Source: Nitzschia sp. DOCU1 (taxonomy: Eukaryota; Bacillariophyta; Bacillariophyceae; Bacillariales; Bacillariaceae). Taken from it: 64,000 nt of DNA. Below, in pieces: positions 29,345 through 40,498 of the stretch. Numbering within the stretch: position 1 is the stretch's first letter; every line of letters begins with the position of its first letter. A program made the translations under genes and the position numbers. Where the stretch lies: NCBI GenBank assembly GCA_951394045.1, contig OX595990.1:434001-498000 (forward strand), given 5' to 3'. A model generated the notes under the pieces. The model worked only from the letters and a program-made list of their open reading frames with translations, was not told where the DNA came from and made no database searches.

Positions 29345-29910
29345 GCTACGCTTTTGAGTTGTCTATTCTAAGACCACGTTTTTGTCTTGCATACAATAGG
29401 AAAGTGAAGGATTGCAAAGCTTTTTTGGAATGATTCATTTCCTGCATAGCACGTCTTCTCTGCCACGTCGTTTTGCTGCCTCATCATCGTCGATTGGGAA
29501 GAGGAAGCACACTAAATGGACGTTGCGGGCTGGCTCGGAAAGACTCGAGCATGCAAGCTTCCACCCTTGTTTCATCACAAACATCAATAAGATATGAGGG
29601 TACGTACCTTTGCATACGATCTACGTTATCATCTCTTATTTCTGGACAGCAGTCTGCCTGCCCTTCGAAGATTCGGCCAGATTCGCAACCACTCATCCGC
29701 CTTCAAAACAATGAGAGCGTTTAGAACTTCAACTCATCACCATACTCATCCAGGAGTTCGCGATTATGGATCGTGTCAAACCTCTTTTGCGAAACAGCGC
29801 CGCCACCATTGACAATGGTCATCCTCTCACTTGCTTTGCATTGGGCGTGAGGTATCATCTTGGTGCGACAAGTACAAACGATTTTCTCCTTCTGCAACTA
29901 GCGATCCATC
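29345..29910. other. Divergent intergenic region
   Basis: Between the ALDH gene and the CDF transporter. Short overlapping ORFs on both strands have no recognisable features. Confidence 0.35.
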
Positions 29911-31239
29911 ATGTCGACTACCGCCACAACCCAGGACTCCACCCTGCCTTTATCACCATCGTCGTCGTCAGGGTTGACCCAGAGACGATCTATTCCCCCT
30001 ACTGCTGCTGGTAGGTTCGGTGTTGAAGAAGGCACACCAGCACCTTTTGTGGTTGTGGAAGAAGTAGATCATCCCCCATTTCAGGACGATGAAGAAGAGA
30101 GCCACAAAACGGCACTGTTGCCCAACAATTATTATTCGCCAGACATTTTAACATGGCCCAAAGTCGAACCACAAATCTACAAGCGTAAACACAAGAACAT
30201 TCGAAAGTTTTACGAAGAACAAAATCTGCTCATTGACAAGTTGCAATCCTTTTACACGTCCCATCGCAAGGGCGAGAATGAAGACAACATGGCTGGCGAT
30301 GCAGCCGCGGAAGAAGAATCTCTTCCACCCAATCCATTTCCAGTCGCCCTGGCGATTCATTCTTCCTTTGCTTTGAATGTGATTCTGCTAACGGTCAAAA
30401 TTGTAGCATCCGTATTGAGTGGAAGTATGTCCGTCATTGCGTCTGCCGCCGATTCCTTGTTGGATTTATTATCGGGGACTGTGTTGGTGATTACTCATCG
30501 CATCATGAATAAATCCGACACGTTTCGTTATCCGCAAGGCAAGAGTCGAATGGAACCCATTGGTGTCTTTAGTTTTGCCATTATCATGATGCTTTCGTCG
30601 ATGCAAATCATGATTGAAGCCATTCGACGACTGGTATCCCGGCCCGAAATTGAACTCGGTGTTTTTACACTATCGATATTGTCCTTTACTGTTTTGTCCA
30701 AGGCATTCATGTGTTGGTATTGTCGAAAAGTTTCGCTGATATACAAATCCAGTGCGGCGGCCGCCTATGCCGATGACCATCGAAACGATGTCCTGACCAA
30801 TCTAGTGGGTATCGGATCCGCCGTTCTAGCAGTGTACATTCCTCGAGTGTGGTTTTTGGATTCGACAGGTGCCATTTGCATTGCTTTGTATATTATTTTT
30901 GGTTGGATGCAGACGGGCCGGGAACAGTTTGGATTCTTGACGGGACGTGGTGCCTCGCCCATGTTGTTGAACCAACTCACCTACATTGCTGCCAATCACG
31001 ATCCGCGGGTCTTGTTTGTCGACACCGTGCGAGCCTATCACTTTGGCGTGAGTTATTTGGTCGAAGTCGACATTGTCTTGCCCGAAGATATGAGTCTGAG
31101 GGAATCCCATGATATCGGGGAGTCCTTGCAGCACCGAATTGAACAACTGGAGGATGTGGAACGTGCCTTTGTCCATAACGACTTTGAATGGGACCACTCA
31201 CCCGTGGTTTACCGAGGAAAACAAATCATACGAAAGTAA
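29911..31239 (+). CDS. Cation diffusion facilitator, Mn-type (MTP-like)
   Basis: 442 aa, no intron. A long acidic cytosolic N-terminus of about 140 residues precedes six predicted membrane segments. The metal-binding signatures are ASAADSLLDLLSG in TM2 (D181, D185) and DDHRNDVLTN in TM5 (D289, D293). The DxxxD pair in both helices is typical of the Mn-CDF branch of metal tolerance proteins; Zn-CDFs have HxxxD. RYPQGKSRMEPIG and the C-terminal cytosolic domain (VRAYHFGVSYLVEVDIVLPEDMSLRESHDIGESLQ) are family standard. It should export Mn2+ from the cytosol into a compartment by proton exchange. The start is the first Met after a dense run of stops. Confidence 0.9.
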   Translation: MSTTATTQDSTLPLSPSSSSGLTQRRSIPPTAAGRFGVEEGTPAPFVVVEEVDHPPFQDDEEESHKTALLPNNYYSPDILTWPKVEPQIYKRKHKNIRKFYEEQNLLIDKLQSFYTSHRKGENEDNMAGDAAAEEESLPPNPFPVALAIHSSFALNVILLTVKIVASVLSGSMSVIASAADSLLDLLSGTVLVITHRIMNKSDTFRYPQGKSRMEPIGVFSFAIIMMLSSMQIMIEAIRRLVSRPEIELGVFTLSILSFTVLSKAFMCWYCRKVSLIYKSSAAAAYADDHRNDVLTNLVGIGSAVLAVYIPRVWFLDSTGAICIALYIIFGWMQTGREQFGFLTGRGASPMLLNQLTYIAANHDPRVLFVDTVRAYHFGVSYLVEVDIVLPEDMSLRESHDIGESLQHRIEQLEDVERAFVHNDFEWDHSPVVYRGKQIIRK

Positions 31240-32785
31240 AAAAGATCTCTACAAAGCTTGCTGCCATCAAGTTCTTAGCCCTCTCGTTACGTCATACCAA
31301 ATACTAGTACCTTCTTCTATCAAAGCATCTACTCTAGCTAGCAAGTAGATCATTTTTTATGTTTGATACTGGAGCAATGGCCACCAACATCTTGGCTAGT
31401 TTGGGCGTCCGATACTCTTCCTCGAATCCCCGTGAAATCTGAGTATCGGTCGCGACGAATTTGGGTCGATCTCTACTCAGCTGCCTTTCCAGGTATAGTA
31501 GCCGTTATCGCTTTGGCGATTTGGCAAGATTGTTCCTTTCCGATCGTCCAGGTAGCTGCTAAATGATAGCGCGCACTTTTCGCTGCTTTAATACTCTAGA
31601 GTAGCTAGACGCTAGCACCGCTTTGCGTACGATTATGCGACTTCTTTTGAGAACTTTGCGGCATCTGTGGCCTCCGCGGCTTCCGCGGAGCCTTATTTTT
31701 TAAACTACGTGAATTCAGAGAGGCCTGGTGTTGCGAATTTCTATCCGATTCTCTAACGCGCTACCCTATCGAACGAGCCGAAAATGGCGGCCTGAGCAAA
31801 GTAGACGGCATGGCAAACTTTTGACCATGGCTGTACCTGTGAGCTCACTACCCGAACTTGTTCGAAGAGAGTTACAGAAATTTGGAACTGAAATGGCAGA
31901 GAAACAGGAGATTGATGCTGCCGCTCGTTTTCACATTTTCATCGAGCCGGCCTTGCCTACGGCGCGCCGTAGGATTCTACTCGATGCTCAAATCGACAGA
32001 CCGTCAACAAAGCAACCTCAAGGACCCACTTTCAACCAGATCCGGGGATTGACCGACATAACCAGTAACCCCTGGTAGAGCCGGGAGGTGTATCACACCC
32101 TTTTTTTGCCCCTTTTGTGGAAGGATTTGGACCTGAAACGGACAACCAGAAACCGCCGAGTTGATCCAAAAAACCCGTGGCCATCGTCCTCGACCGTTGA
32201 CGGTGACCCGTACAAGCCCGGAACCCCCGATAGCCCACCGCCCAAAAGGCTGTGCAGGCTGGCGTACCCCACGAGCCGGGCTATCGATGACGCCCAGAGA
32301 ATATCTGCAAAAAAGACACTTGAAGTGCATGCAGACGCAGGCTATTAAACCGTAGCTTTTAAAACTACTAGCGCGAACCCTCCCTCCCCTACTACGTACT
32401 GTCTGTCGAACAAGGCCATACCTGATCCATACCTGATAGTGAATGCCGAATGGACAAGCGGCCATTTCGAGTAAAGACCTTATCCCGGTGATGAATGACC
32501 TCAGTGCGTCCGAAGACTGCAAATTAGTTAATGAAAACAAAGGAAGTCGGCCACCTGGCATTCGACTTCGGCAGGAAGAAGTCCTCTCTCCGCGCCGACG
32601 ACCACATCTGCACAGAAAAGCAGAAACGCAACGATGGGAAAGATATGTTCATGACGACACCGGTAATCCAATACCATCGGTACATCTTCCCTGGTAAAAC
32701 ATACGATAGGATACTGAATGAATGAGAGACATGACAGTAGAGCCATAAAAGCAATATAGCGATAAATCTGCCCACCAGTTCGATC
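31240..32785. other. Gene-poor region with degenerate repeats
   Basis: No ORF here has recognisable domains. A plus-strand ORF at 31728-32078 contains LPELVRRELQKFGTEMAEKQ, which looks protein-like but is short and unassigned. At about 31690-31790 the sequence TTTTTTAAACTACGTGAATT, followed by CAGAG, has a diverged direct copy at 33185-33275. CG-rich palindromic words (CTCCGCGGCTTCCGCGGAG) occur near 31675. Confidence 0.4.
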
Positions 32786-33076
32786 ATGTCGTCGGCAATT
32801 CATGTTCCTAACGACGATGGACATCACTCCTCCAGTGAACTGCTGCGCGCCTCCATTGGCTCGGGAAGTAGTAGCAACCAGGCGAAGAACAAGACGCACC
32901 AGCCGGTCACTGCTTTTTCCAGTCGATCCTCGGCTGCTATTGAAGAGTTGAATCGGCTCAAGTTTGCCTCGCGGGGCATTTATGGACGAGAAGAAGAACT
33001 CAGAGTACTCAAGACAACCTTCGAAGCCCTGCAATTATCTAGTGGTAGTTGTGATGCATCAGACGATTTGACATGA
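32786..33076 (+). pseudogene. N-terminal fragment of an AAA/ORC1-like ATPase-type protein
   Basis: 96 codons. After a Ser-rich lead, the sequence reads IEELNRLKFASRGIYGREEELRVLKTTFEAL, the usual entry to the NTPase domain in diatom ORC1/CDC6-like AAA or STAND-type proteins (GREEEL box). A stop follows at 33074-33076, before any Walker A motif, and no continuation was seen in the other frames. It is probably a truncated or decayed copy. Confidence 0.45.
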
Positions 33077-33490
33077 ACGATGCTGCGAAGAAGTCCGGAG
33101 ACAACACAACAACGATGTCGGACTTGACAAGTCTCTCCAATTTTCACAACATGTAATGAGCCGAATAGACAGCACTACACCTCATTTTTAAAACTACATG
33201 TATTCAGAGCCCCGCTGTTGAGGATTTCTACTACTAGCTAGCTAGCCAATTCAAATCGCTATGATACAGTAGACGAGCCAAGCCGAGGATACCTATGATA
33301 CACCCAATGAAGGATACCCATGATACACCCAATGAACCTATTACGGCGGTCTTGCCTCCCCTCATCTCTCACTCCAAAAAATCAAAGGACGTGATGACGG
33401 ATGGGAACAGCGATGCATGAGAGAAACCCAAAAGACGATTGAGACCCCATTGGACTATTGGATGAAAAGTTCACATAGCTTACATCTATC
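33077..33490. other. Intergenic region with diverged repeat
   Basis: It carries the second diverged copy (about 33185-33275) of the sequence at 31690-31790 and a short direct repeat, ATGATACACCCAATGAA, at about 33295-33335. It forms the upstream region of the carrier gene. Confidence 0.4.
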
Positions 33491-34606
33491 ATGTCTTCCT
33501 CTCCTTCTACTACTTCTAGTACTAATGACAGTAATGAACCGTGTCGCCCCGTCAAACTTCGACGTATAGGCACTGGATCCGTCGAATTGAACTTGCTAGA
33601 AAACGATCCCGATAGCGATGTGAATGATCCCGTCCCCTCCGCCGCCAAGGAAGTGGTACGAGATTCCGCACATTACGTGTCTACCTTTGCCGCAGGTGTC
33701 GGCAGTGGCATCTTTTCTAGTGTCATTTGTGCTCCTCTCGATTTAGTACGAACGCGGATGCAAGTCTGGGGTGAAGTCGGTGCGTCGGCGCAACAGCAAC
33801 TGACCCCCACGCAGGCCCTGAAAGAAATTTTACGCAAGGAAGGATGGCGAGGCATGTTTCGTGGATTAGGTGCCACACTCGTGACGGTACCTCTCTTTTG
33901 GGGTGTCTACTTTCCCTTGTATGATGAAACCAAACATACAGTGCGTGTTCAATATCCAAGTGTCCATCCTTCCCTGGTCCATTGTGGATCGGCCGTCTTT
34001 ACGGGCGCGGTGGCAGATATCATTTGCAATCCACTTTTTGTGATTCGAACACGATTGCAAACACAAGCACTCCATCAATTAGCGGAACATCAACAATTAC
34101 GACAATCTAGCATGATGCAAACTGCCAAAGATTTGTTTGTTACAAACGGTCCCACTGTCTTCTGGAGAGGCATGTCGGCTAATCTCATGGGATTGTCGCA
34201 TGTGGCGGTACAATTTCCAACCTATGAATTCTTAAAGAAAAAGGCACGAGAACGGCGTAACAATGATGGACAACCGGAAACCGCCTTGGAGTTGTTAGTC
34301 GCAAGTGGATTGGCGAAAATGTGTGCGTCTCTCTTGACGTATCCCCATGAAGTCTTGAGAAGTCGCATGATGGATTCGAGAGCCTTAGCAGCGCCAACAT
34401 TGACGGGAACAATTGTCCATATTTACAAGGAAGAAGGTTTAGGTGGGTATTATCGAGGATTGCCCGTGACTTTGATTCGAGTCATTCCGAATTGTTGTGT
34501 CACATTTATTACCTATGAATTCTTGGCACGATGGAGTAAACAACAATGGACCGAGTGGCGGCACAACACCAAGCCACAACATCAACCACAACCACATAGA
34601 CGGTGA
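33491..34606 (+). CDS. Mitochondrial carrier family protein (SLC25, nucleotide/NAD/folate-type branch)
   Basis: 371 aa. It has three carrier repeats with the P-x-[DE]-x-x-[RK]-type signatures PLDLVRTRM (P82), PLFVIRTRL (P181) and PHEVLRSRM (P285). The EGWRGMFRGL and EGLGGYYRGL motifs follow helices 1 and 5, and FWRGM is in the second repeat. The third signature TYPHEVLRSRMMD and the ending TLIRVIPNCCVTFITYE are typical of the branch containing pyrimidine-nucleotide, NAD+ and folate/FAD carriers (SLC25A32/33/36, yeast Rim2 and Ndt1). The second repeat's signature has Phe for the acidic residue. A 60-residue N-terminal extension rich in Ser and Asp is unusual. Location is the inner mitochondrial or another organelle membrane; the substrate is not resolved. 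Confidence 0.88.
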   Translation: MSSSPSTTSSTNDSNEPCRPVKLRRIGTGSVELNLLENDPDSDVNDPVPSAAKEVVRDSAHYVSTFAAGVGSGIFSSVICAPLDLVRTRMQVWGEVGASAQQQLTPTQALKEILRKEGWRGMFRGLGATLVTVPLFWGVYFPLYDETKHTVRVQYPSVHPSLVHCGSAVFTGAVADIICNPLFVIRTRLQTQALHQLAEHQQLRQSSMMQTAKDLFVTNGPTVFWRGMSANLMGLSHVAVQFPTYEFLKKKARERRNNDGQPETALELLVASGLAKMCASLLTYPHEVLRSRMMDSRALAAPTLTGTIVHIYKEEGLGGYYRGLPVTLIRVIPNCCVTFITYEFLARWSKQQWTEWRHNTKPQHQPQPHRR

Positions 34607-34928
34607 GCTAAACATCCCACGTAGCGTTTTCTTCTTCTTCCAGTAGTTGCAAAGAGTCCAAAATTGCCGATTGCTTTTAGATTTTGGTGGGTTTCCTTCA
34701 AGCTAGCTACCGGTACCGAGCGAGCGTTGTTGATTGGGCGTCCGCCCCCAAAGCTCAACCTAGGAGCAGGTAACGTAAATACACCCTGTTTCTGTTACAA
34801 TGGCTAGCAGTAACCTGATTTAGCATTATATTTCGTCGACTACATCCTGCACTATTTGACTCTTTCTATCATCACATTCTATGACTTTGCACCACCACAC
34901 CCACAAACGTCAAACGCCAACACTTCTC
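34607..34928. other. Intergenic region between convergent genes
   Basis: About 320 bp without a supportable ORF, RNA or repeat; it presumably holds both 3' UTRs. Confidence 0.4.
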
Positions 34929-36593
34929 CTACTTGACTGGCTGAAACACGTTGTTTCCCATGATATTCCCGACGATAGCAGCAACAATCGCCAACAAGGA
35001 TACTGCCAGCAAAATGTAGAGCGCACGTCGTTCTCTTTGTTTGGTCGATCGTTCCGCCCACCAACGACCATAGACCAAAATCGTTCCTGGATCGTCCCGC
35101 ACCACATTCAAAGCTTGTAACGCCAATAACAATGGAAAAATAAAGGCAATCAAACTCGTAAAGATGATTCCACCCCACGAGAGTAGTTGCGTTACCAAAT
35201 CCCCACGATACAAGAGCCACGACAATCCAAAGGGCACATACACGGACAAGATATTGGCATTGGAATGAGACATGCCACTTCCCGTTAAATTTAACCGACA
35301 AAGCACACACAAGAGTGGAATGCCGAGTCCCACAATAAACAAGGCAAAGATGGATGACGTCCATTGCATGGCCGTGCCCATGGCACCACTCATAAAGGTC
35401 TCGAGCATATTTTCCGATACATGTGGCATGGACATGGCACCCAGAATTCCCAGCACCATGTACAACAAGGCCGATAAGATGGTCGCACCGACAATGACTT
35501 GCTTGGCATTGACCGTAGGTTCCTTTTCATACAACCATGACGCGACACTAATCACTAGAGCAAAGTTGAATAGAATGACACCCAATAATCCATCCCACGA
35601 TTCTCCCCACCAGCTGATGCGGTCGTCTTGCCACTCTAGCCCATTTTGCCAAAAGAGACAAGAAAACATTACCGAGGTAATCAACAATACCAAAAATTCC
35701 ACCACTTGCCAGGCAGCATTTTCTTGTAAATTCATGAGCGATAGTGGTAAAAAACAAAACACAATCAAGACATATCCTGCCGTCAATAAAACACCATCGT
35801 CATCGCCATCTCCTGCTTGCTCAAAAGGTATACATTCTCCTCGCAATAATATCTCCTGTGTACACGATGCATACGTCCATGGGATCCAATGCCAATACTC
35901 GCGAGTCAATTGCAAGGCTCGCGTTCCACCCAATACATTGGCCAGGATGGTATCAAAGACTTGAGCCGAATCGACCATGGAAGAAACATTGAGACATGTG
36001 ACACACGCGAAGAATACGACTTGTGTTCCGACAAACCAATAGTGCGACAGCTGTTGCTGCCGTTGTAATTGTTTCGGATCCGCCACCATGGAATCATTAT
36101 CATTCGCTGGCACTGGCGGTAACAAAAAGAGTCGTCGAAAGGCTTCACTATATTCCACGTCTTTTTGAAAAGTAGCGTTTCCTGGTACTTGAGAAATAGC
36201 TCGCGCCATGTGAAGACTTCCCAAACACGACAAGGCGGCGACTACCACAATCGTTATCGTGGTGGGCACAATGCCTGACTTTTGAAAGACGGCCGGGATT
36301 TCCAGCATGGCAGGTCCCGTCAAAAAGTTGACGGCAATACTCATGGAACCCAATACACCAATTTGACCCACATGCTGCCAAACTTTTGTGGATATTCGAC
36401 TCATACTCGAGGCAAACTGAGAAAGCCTTTCCGAAGCCACTGTCGATCCATATTGACACTCATACTGTTCTTCATCGTCCTCGTCTTCGTCGTAAGAGTT
36501 GTTGCCTCGGAATACGGGCAGTCCGTTGTTGTTCAACGGCAATAACGGGGAAGACTCTTGTGAGCAAGAAGTAGCTGCTATAGTTGCGACCAT
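34929..36593 (-). CDS. Amino acid transporter, AAAP family
   Basis: 554 aa with an acidic cytosolic N-terminus and about 11 hydrophobic segments. The first helix region (GSMSIAVNFLTGPAMLEIPAVFQKSG) has the broken-helix GP motif of the amino acid/auxin permease fold, and a large lumenal loop rich in acidic residues follows TM4. SNANILSVYVPFGLSWLLYRGD and the C-terminal helices fit AAAP proteins. It would carry amino acids with H+ or Na+ across a plasma or vacuolar membrane. The start at 36593 overlaps, in another frame, the decaying ORF upstream. Confidence 0.82.
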   Translation of the reverse strand: MVATIAATSCSQESSPLLPLNNNGLPVFRGNNSYDEDEDDEEQYECQYGSTVASERLSQFASSMSRISTKVWQHVGQIGVLGSMSIAVNFLTGPAMLEIPAVFQKSGIVPTTITIVVVAALSCLGSLHMARAISQVPGNATFQKDVEYSEAFRRLFLLPPVPANDNDSMVADPKQLQRQQQLSHYWFVGTQVVFFACVTCLNVSSMVDSAQVFDTILANVLGGTRALQLTREYWHWIPWTYASCTQEILLRGECIPFEQAGDGDDDGVLLTAGYVLIVFCFLPLSLMNLQENAAWQVVEFLVLLITSVMFSCLFWQNGLEWQDDRISWWGESWDGLLGVILFNFALVISVASWLYEKEPTVNAKQVIVGATILSALLYMVLGILGAMSMPHVSENMLETFMSGAMGTAMQWTSSIFALFIVGLGIPLLCVLCRLNLTGSGMSHSNANILSVYVPFGLSWLLYRGDLVTQLLSWGGIIFTSLIAFIFPLLLALQALNVVRDDPGTILVYGRWWAERSTKQRERRALYILLAVSLLAIVAAIVGNIMGNNVFQPVK

Positions 36594-36859
36594 GGTTCAA
36601 GCTTGCGGCGATGGTTGTTGTGATCAATGTGATGGAGGACATGTCGAGAATCGGAAGGCCATGGCGGCGACGCGGACAAAATCGGGACTGCTTTTGCGGC
36701 GCGGCATTCCGAAACGACAAAATCTGCTTCCGACCTCCAGACGACACGTCATCCTCGGGCGCGCCAGAATGGTCAGTAGTCAGACAGACACAGACACACT
36801 CACAGGAAAAGACCCGAAAGCTTCTCGTGGCATCCATTTTTGACGATGACTGTCGACCC

Positions 36860-37191
36860 AGATATGCGACCGGATATGGAACCGTGGCGTGAACAACAAC
36901 GTCCACTTTAGCCGCCCCAGTCACGCACAAGTCCTGGTAGGCGTCAATGACTTCTTCGAAATGTGGCACCTGGCGGAAGTCGAACGCGGCAATTGCTACC
37001 AATATGCGGATGTTTTGCAACGGGCTCATCTTGGAAAGACCCATGGATAGCTCTGTCGAATGATCCATACCAAGGCCAGGCATAGCTGGGTTGACTTCGT
37101 GGGCCGCCAGGTTGACGTTGAGTAGAATTGTCGTAGAAGATTGGCATCCAAAGAGAAAAGAAAGCAAGACAAGGATGACCGATGGCGTCAT
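36860..37191 (-). pseudogene. 5' fragment of a secreted-protein gene
   Basis: From the ATG at 37191 a clear signal peptide (MTPSVILVLLSFLFGCQSS) leads into NIRILVAIAAFDFRQVPHFEEVIDAYQDLC and KVDVVVHATVPYPV, a regular beta-alpha pattern recalling a family of diatom secreted/Golgi proteins. After about residue 110 the frame stays open to 36472 but becomes low-quality sequence running into the start of the amino acid transporter. It is most likely a truncated gene. An exon whose partner was lost is an alternative. Confidence 0.5.
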
Positions 37192-37644
37192 CGCCTTGGG
37201 AACTTCAGCTGCCTACCGGTAGGCAGGTTTGACATTATGCAAGTCACTGATTCCAAGTCAATACACGAGGCTGCAGCTCAGGTCGCTGGTAAGCGCCACA
37301 GGAGTACTGTGCTCTTTTTGACATTCTACCGAGGCGACAAACATTCGTCATTGTTGCTCGACTTGAAATCTCGAGGGAGTCGCGGTATCTTGCTTGCTCG
37401 TGCAGGGAATCGCTCGACGGCCAGGCGACTTCAGACTCAAGACTGACTGACTCTCGAATTCTTCGATTCCTTCGATTTCTTCTGCGACAACGTCTTTGTT
37501 TTGTCGAATACTGGTACATTACATTAGCGTCTCGTTAACGATTTACGGTGCCCCAGCAAAGAGCAAAGGCCAAGGTATTCCAGTCAATGGGGGAAAAACT
37601 AATTGATCGTGCAATGTTACTATTGATCAAAGTTCTCTTTTCAT
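37192..37644. other. Intergenic region
   Basis: About 450 bp with no supportable gene. A palindromic word, CTACCGGTAGG (37213-37223), was noted. Confidence 0.35.
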
Positions 37645-40043
37645 CTATTGTTTATTTTTGCGGCGCTTGATTATCATATTCAAGCCTCGTCGCGTGTGAA
37701 TGGTAGCACCAGTCCTCATTCCGACAGGATGCTCTAGATCTTTTGGATGATCCATGATGTCAACACTGGTAAACTTGGAAGAGTCAAACTCGAAATCAAA
37801 GCGACGGAGGACAATGGCAAGTGTGACGGTAGCCTCCATTAGGGCGAACTCGTCACCTACACACTTTCGGGCGCCTCCACCAAAAGGAAGGAAGGCAAAG
37901 TCAGAAGCAACTTCGTTCGGGTAGAGCTTGTTTTCCCATTTTGCAGGATCGAAACCCTCCCAATCCGGTATTTCTGGGTTTTTGTATGGTCGCGTGAAAC
38001 GTTCCGGATCAAAAGTATCAGGATTTGGCCAAAACCTTCCGTCCCGATGGATATTGTAGAGGACCAAGAAAATGTCCATACCACGAATCACAGTTGCTTC
38101 GCGCCCACCCCCTTTGGGAAGCGTATCATCTGTGCGGCATCTTCTAATTAGCAAGGGGGGCTGGGGATACATTCTGAGTGTCTGTTGGTTCACAAGAACG
38201 ACAAGGAGAGGGATGAGATGGAATCGCTACTTGGAGGAGTCGGTAGGAGGTGTTGAACAATCATACCTCGGCAATGATGAGGCGCAAATATTTCATAGCC
38301 TTGATATCATCTAAAGTGGGGTTTCTGTCGCCAACAATTTCATCGATCTCCTCTCTAGCCCGTCTGAGTATATCTGGATTCTTTGTGAGTTCAAAGAGCG
38401 CCCAAGTAAGTACAGCAGCAGTTGTCTCGTGTCCAGCCACGAGCATTGTCATGAGATCATCACGGAGCTGCTTGTTGTCAATATCTATATCAGCAAAGAT
38501 AAGTGAGACGCAATTCAAGCACATTCAAACTGCTCAACAACATTCACCACTCACCGGCCCCACGCATGTCGACAAGGAACCGTAGCATCGAAGGATCGTC
38601 CACTTCCGCATAGTTTCGCTTTTCCAACTCCTCGATGTCAGCGGCTGAACGAGTTTTCTTTGCTCGCGTAATGAGATCATCTAGCACATCATTCAGGAGT
38701 TTCAAGTCGCTGTTAAATTTTCTCAAACGAGGAACCAACTGGTTTGCCAGTGGCAGATCCCAGTATGGCGCGGGTGTCATCGAACGGTGTTCTGCCTCCA
38801 CCAGAGCGGAATAAACTGCTTTGATCACTGGGCTCTCCGAAGTCACAGATCCAAAGTTGTAGTTGAAGACAGAGAGACCAATAATATCGAGAGCTTTGAA
38901 AAGACAGTTTAGGAAAAGTACAAGGACCAGTCCCACAGTGCTGAATATTTGACTTACCAACAGAGCAGAACTTCTCTTCCATTTCAACTTTTCCGTCCCC
39001 ATCAGCGATCTCGTTCAAGGACTCAACGAGAGGCTCATTGCAATACCCAAACAACCCCACCATGTGCTCGAGCCACGCCTGTCGGGAAACATAGAGACAC
39101 TTCGTCTGAGGTCCCTGACAACCCCCATTCCCCTAAAAACCTGAATGCTTGCTCACCTTGTGAAATGCTGGTACGATTTGACGTCGACGGACGCTCCACG
39201 TCTCTGGGTCTGCATTCATTCAGGAGAAGAGTTCGGTGCGGGTTATTCAGTAAATGGACTTTTTATGCAAGACCGAGCAACAATCACCATACCTGCTGGA
39301 ATGAGTCCTTTCCCCATGATGGGTTCCAAGATCTCAGCGAGAACTCCTTTATCATAGTTGGTGTTGGCGTCGCGGAGTAAATGGCGTGCCTGCACGGGAT
39401 CACTGATGACCAAAAAAGATTTGGGACCTAAAATGAACAGCCTAAATGTAAGAAAAAAATCCACCACGATCTCGCTCAGCCCGCATGGACATACCGAAGC
39501 AAAGCTTGTAAGGACTGTTGTAAGTATTTTGATAGCGCTGCAGGCCAATAAACATCGTGCCGTCCGCAATATCAGTGATTTCCCCTGTACAGTAGCAACG
39601 TCAACAAACGCCTTAGTCAGCTCAAGGTAGAAAAGGCCGAGCCAGTGAGTTCCAGAACTGCTCGTACCTTCAGCGATGGGACAACCATCCAAACTGGGAT
39701 ATCCGCCAAATATTTGCTCAATGTTGGTGCGCAAAACGTGTGCCGAATCGCCAAGAATAATTTCTTCTCCTTGCTCGCCCCTTTTCATGATGTCCAGTTT
39801 CCAAACCAGTTCCCACCACCATGGAAGTCCTTCCGGGCTGCCTTTTTTGGAATCAGATACGTCAAGGGTTTCGAACTCCGAATCTTCTACGGACCCGGAG
39901 TTCTTCACTTCACCCTTCGGAGGTTCCTTTATTGAAGAGTACAGGGCAGACTCTGGTCTTGCATAAAGGAATGTTGGCGACGAAAATGGCGCTACATGCT
40001 CAAGAAGATACATCCAAAGAACGAAGACTGCAAGCTTGGTCAT
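37645..40043 (-). CDS. CYP97-type cytochrome P450 (carotenoid hydroxylase-like), 8 exons
   Basis: The exons, by + coordinates read downward, are 40043-39668, 39584-39495, 39427-39293, 39209-39157, 39078-38958, 38893-38555, 38484-38267 and 38181-37645. All seven introns are GT-AG and 64-85 bp; the exons join in frame to 622 aa. The N-terminus has a signal-like helix ending [10 protein letters not shown], compatible with a diatom plastid presequence. P450 marks: [16 protein letters not shown] (C-helix), AGHETT (I-helix, 388-393), ExxR split by intron 7 (E444/R447), PERF, and the heme loop [14 protein letters not shown] with Cys551. [22 protein letters not shown] and the ending [10 protein letters not shown] fit CYP97 ring hydroxylases. 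Hydroxylation of carotenes in xanthophyll synthesis in the plastid is inferred. Confidence 0.9.
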
Positions 40044-40498
40044 GGCTTTCCTTGAGATTTTTTTGGTTCTTTAGCACAAGAATAGGTTGAAAAAGATTTT
40101 TTTTGCCGAGTCAATGCAACAAGACCCGTATGGTATTGCTTAACGTCGGATTTATCTTGATGTTGGATTTGTCGAAGGGAGAGCCACTGTATCATACTTC
40201 AATCCGATCCAGCATTCATTTGTGTCTTTCATCTCGAGTACGTATGTACTTGCTACCAGGCACTTCCATGTGGAACTAAACGCTGAAAATTGAGTCTAAC
40301 GAATCATAATATCTAATCGAAGGAGTCAACCATTCCTACCGGCCGGCGGTAATACCAGTACTGGTGGAACTTCCAATTTCGCGCGTCGGCCGCGCGATAA
40401 CGGAATTCCGTTACCGCACGTCTTGACGTTTCTTTTTGGCATGCCACGCGCGCCGAGCCCAGTTTTTGGTGGCGGATCCCAAAGTTCTTGGGCTGCCC
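40044..40498. other. Spacer between CYP97 gene and tandem array
   Basis: It carries the CYP97 promoter side and, from about 40320, GC-rich sequence with words such as GCGCGTCGGCCGCGCG. This stretch is the unique left flank of the array and is not repeated in later units. Confidence 0.45.

Noticed and set aside
32004..32561. 185-codon minus-strand ORF
   Set aside because: Composition is irregular with no domain, and several other frames are also open in this GC-rich stretch. I could not support it as a gene.
34929..35364. 161-codon minus-strand ORF with hydrophobic runs (34879-35364)
   Set aside because: Different frame of the AAAP transporter; the hydrophobicity mirrors the coding frame.
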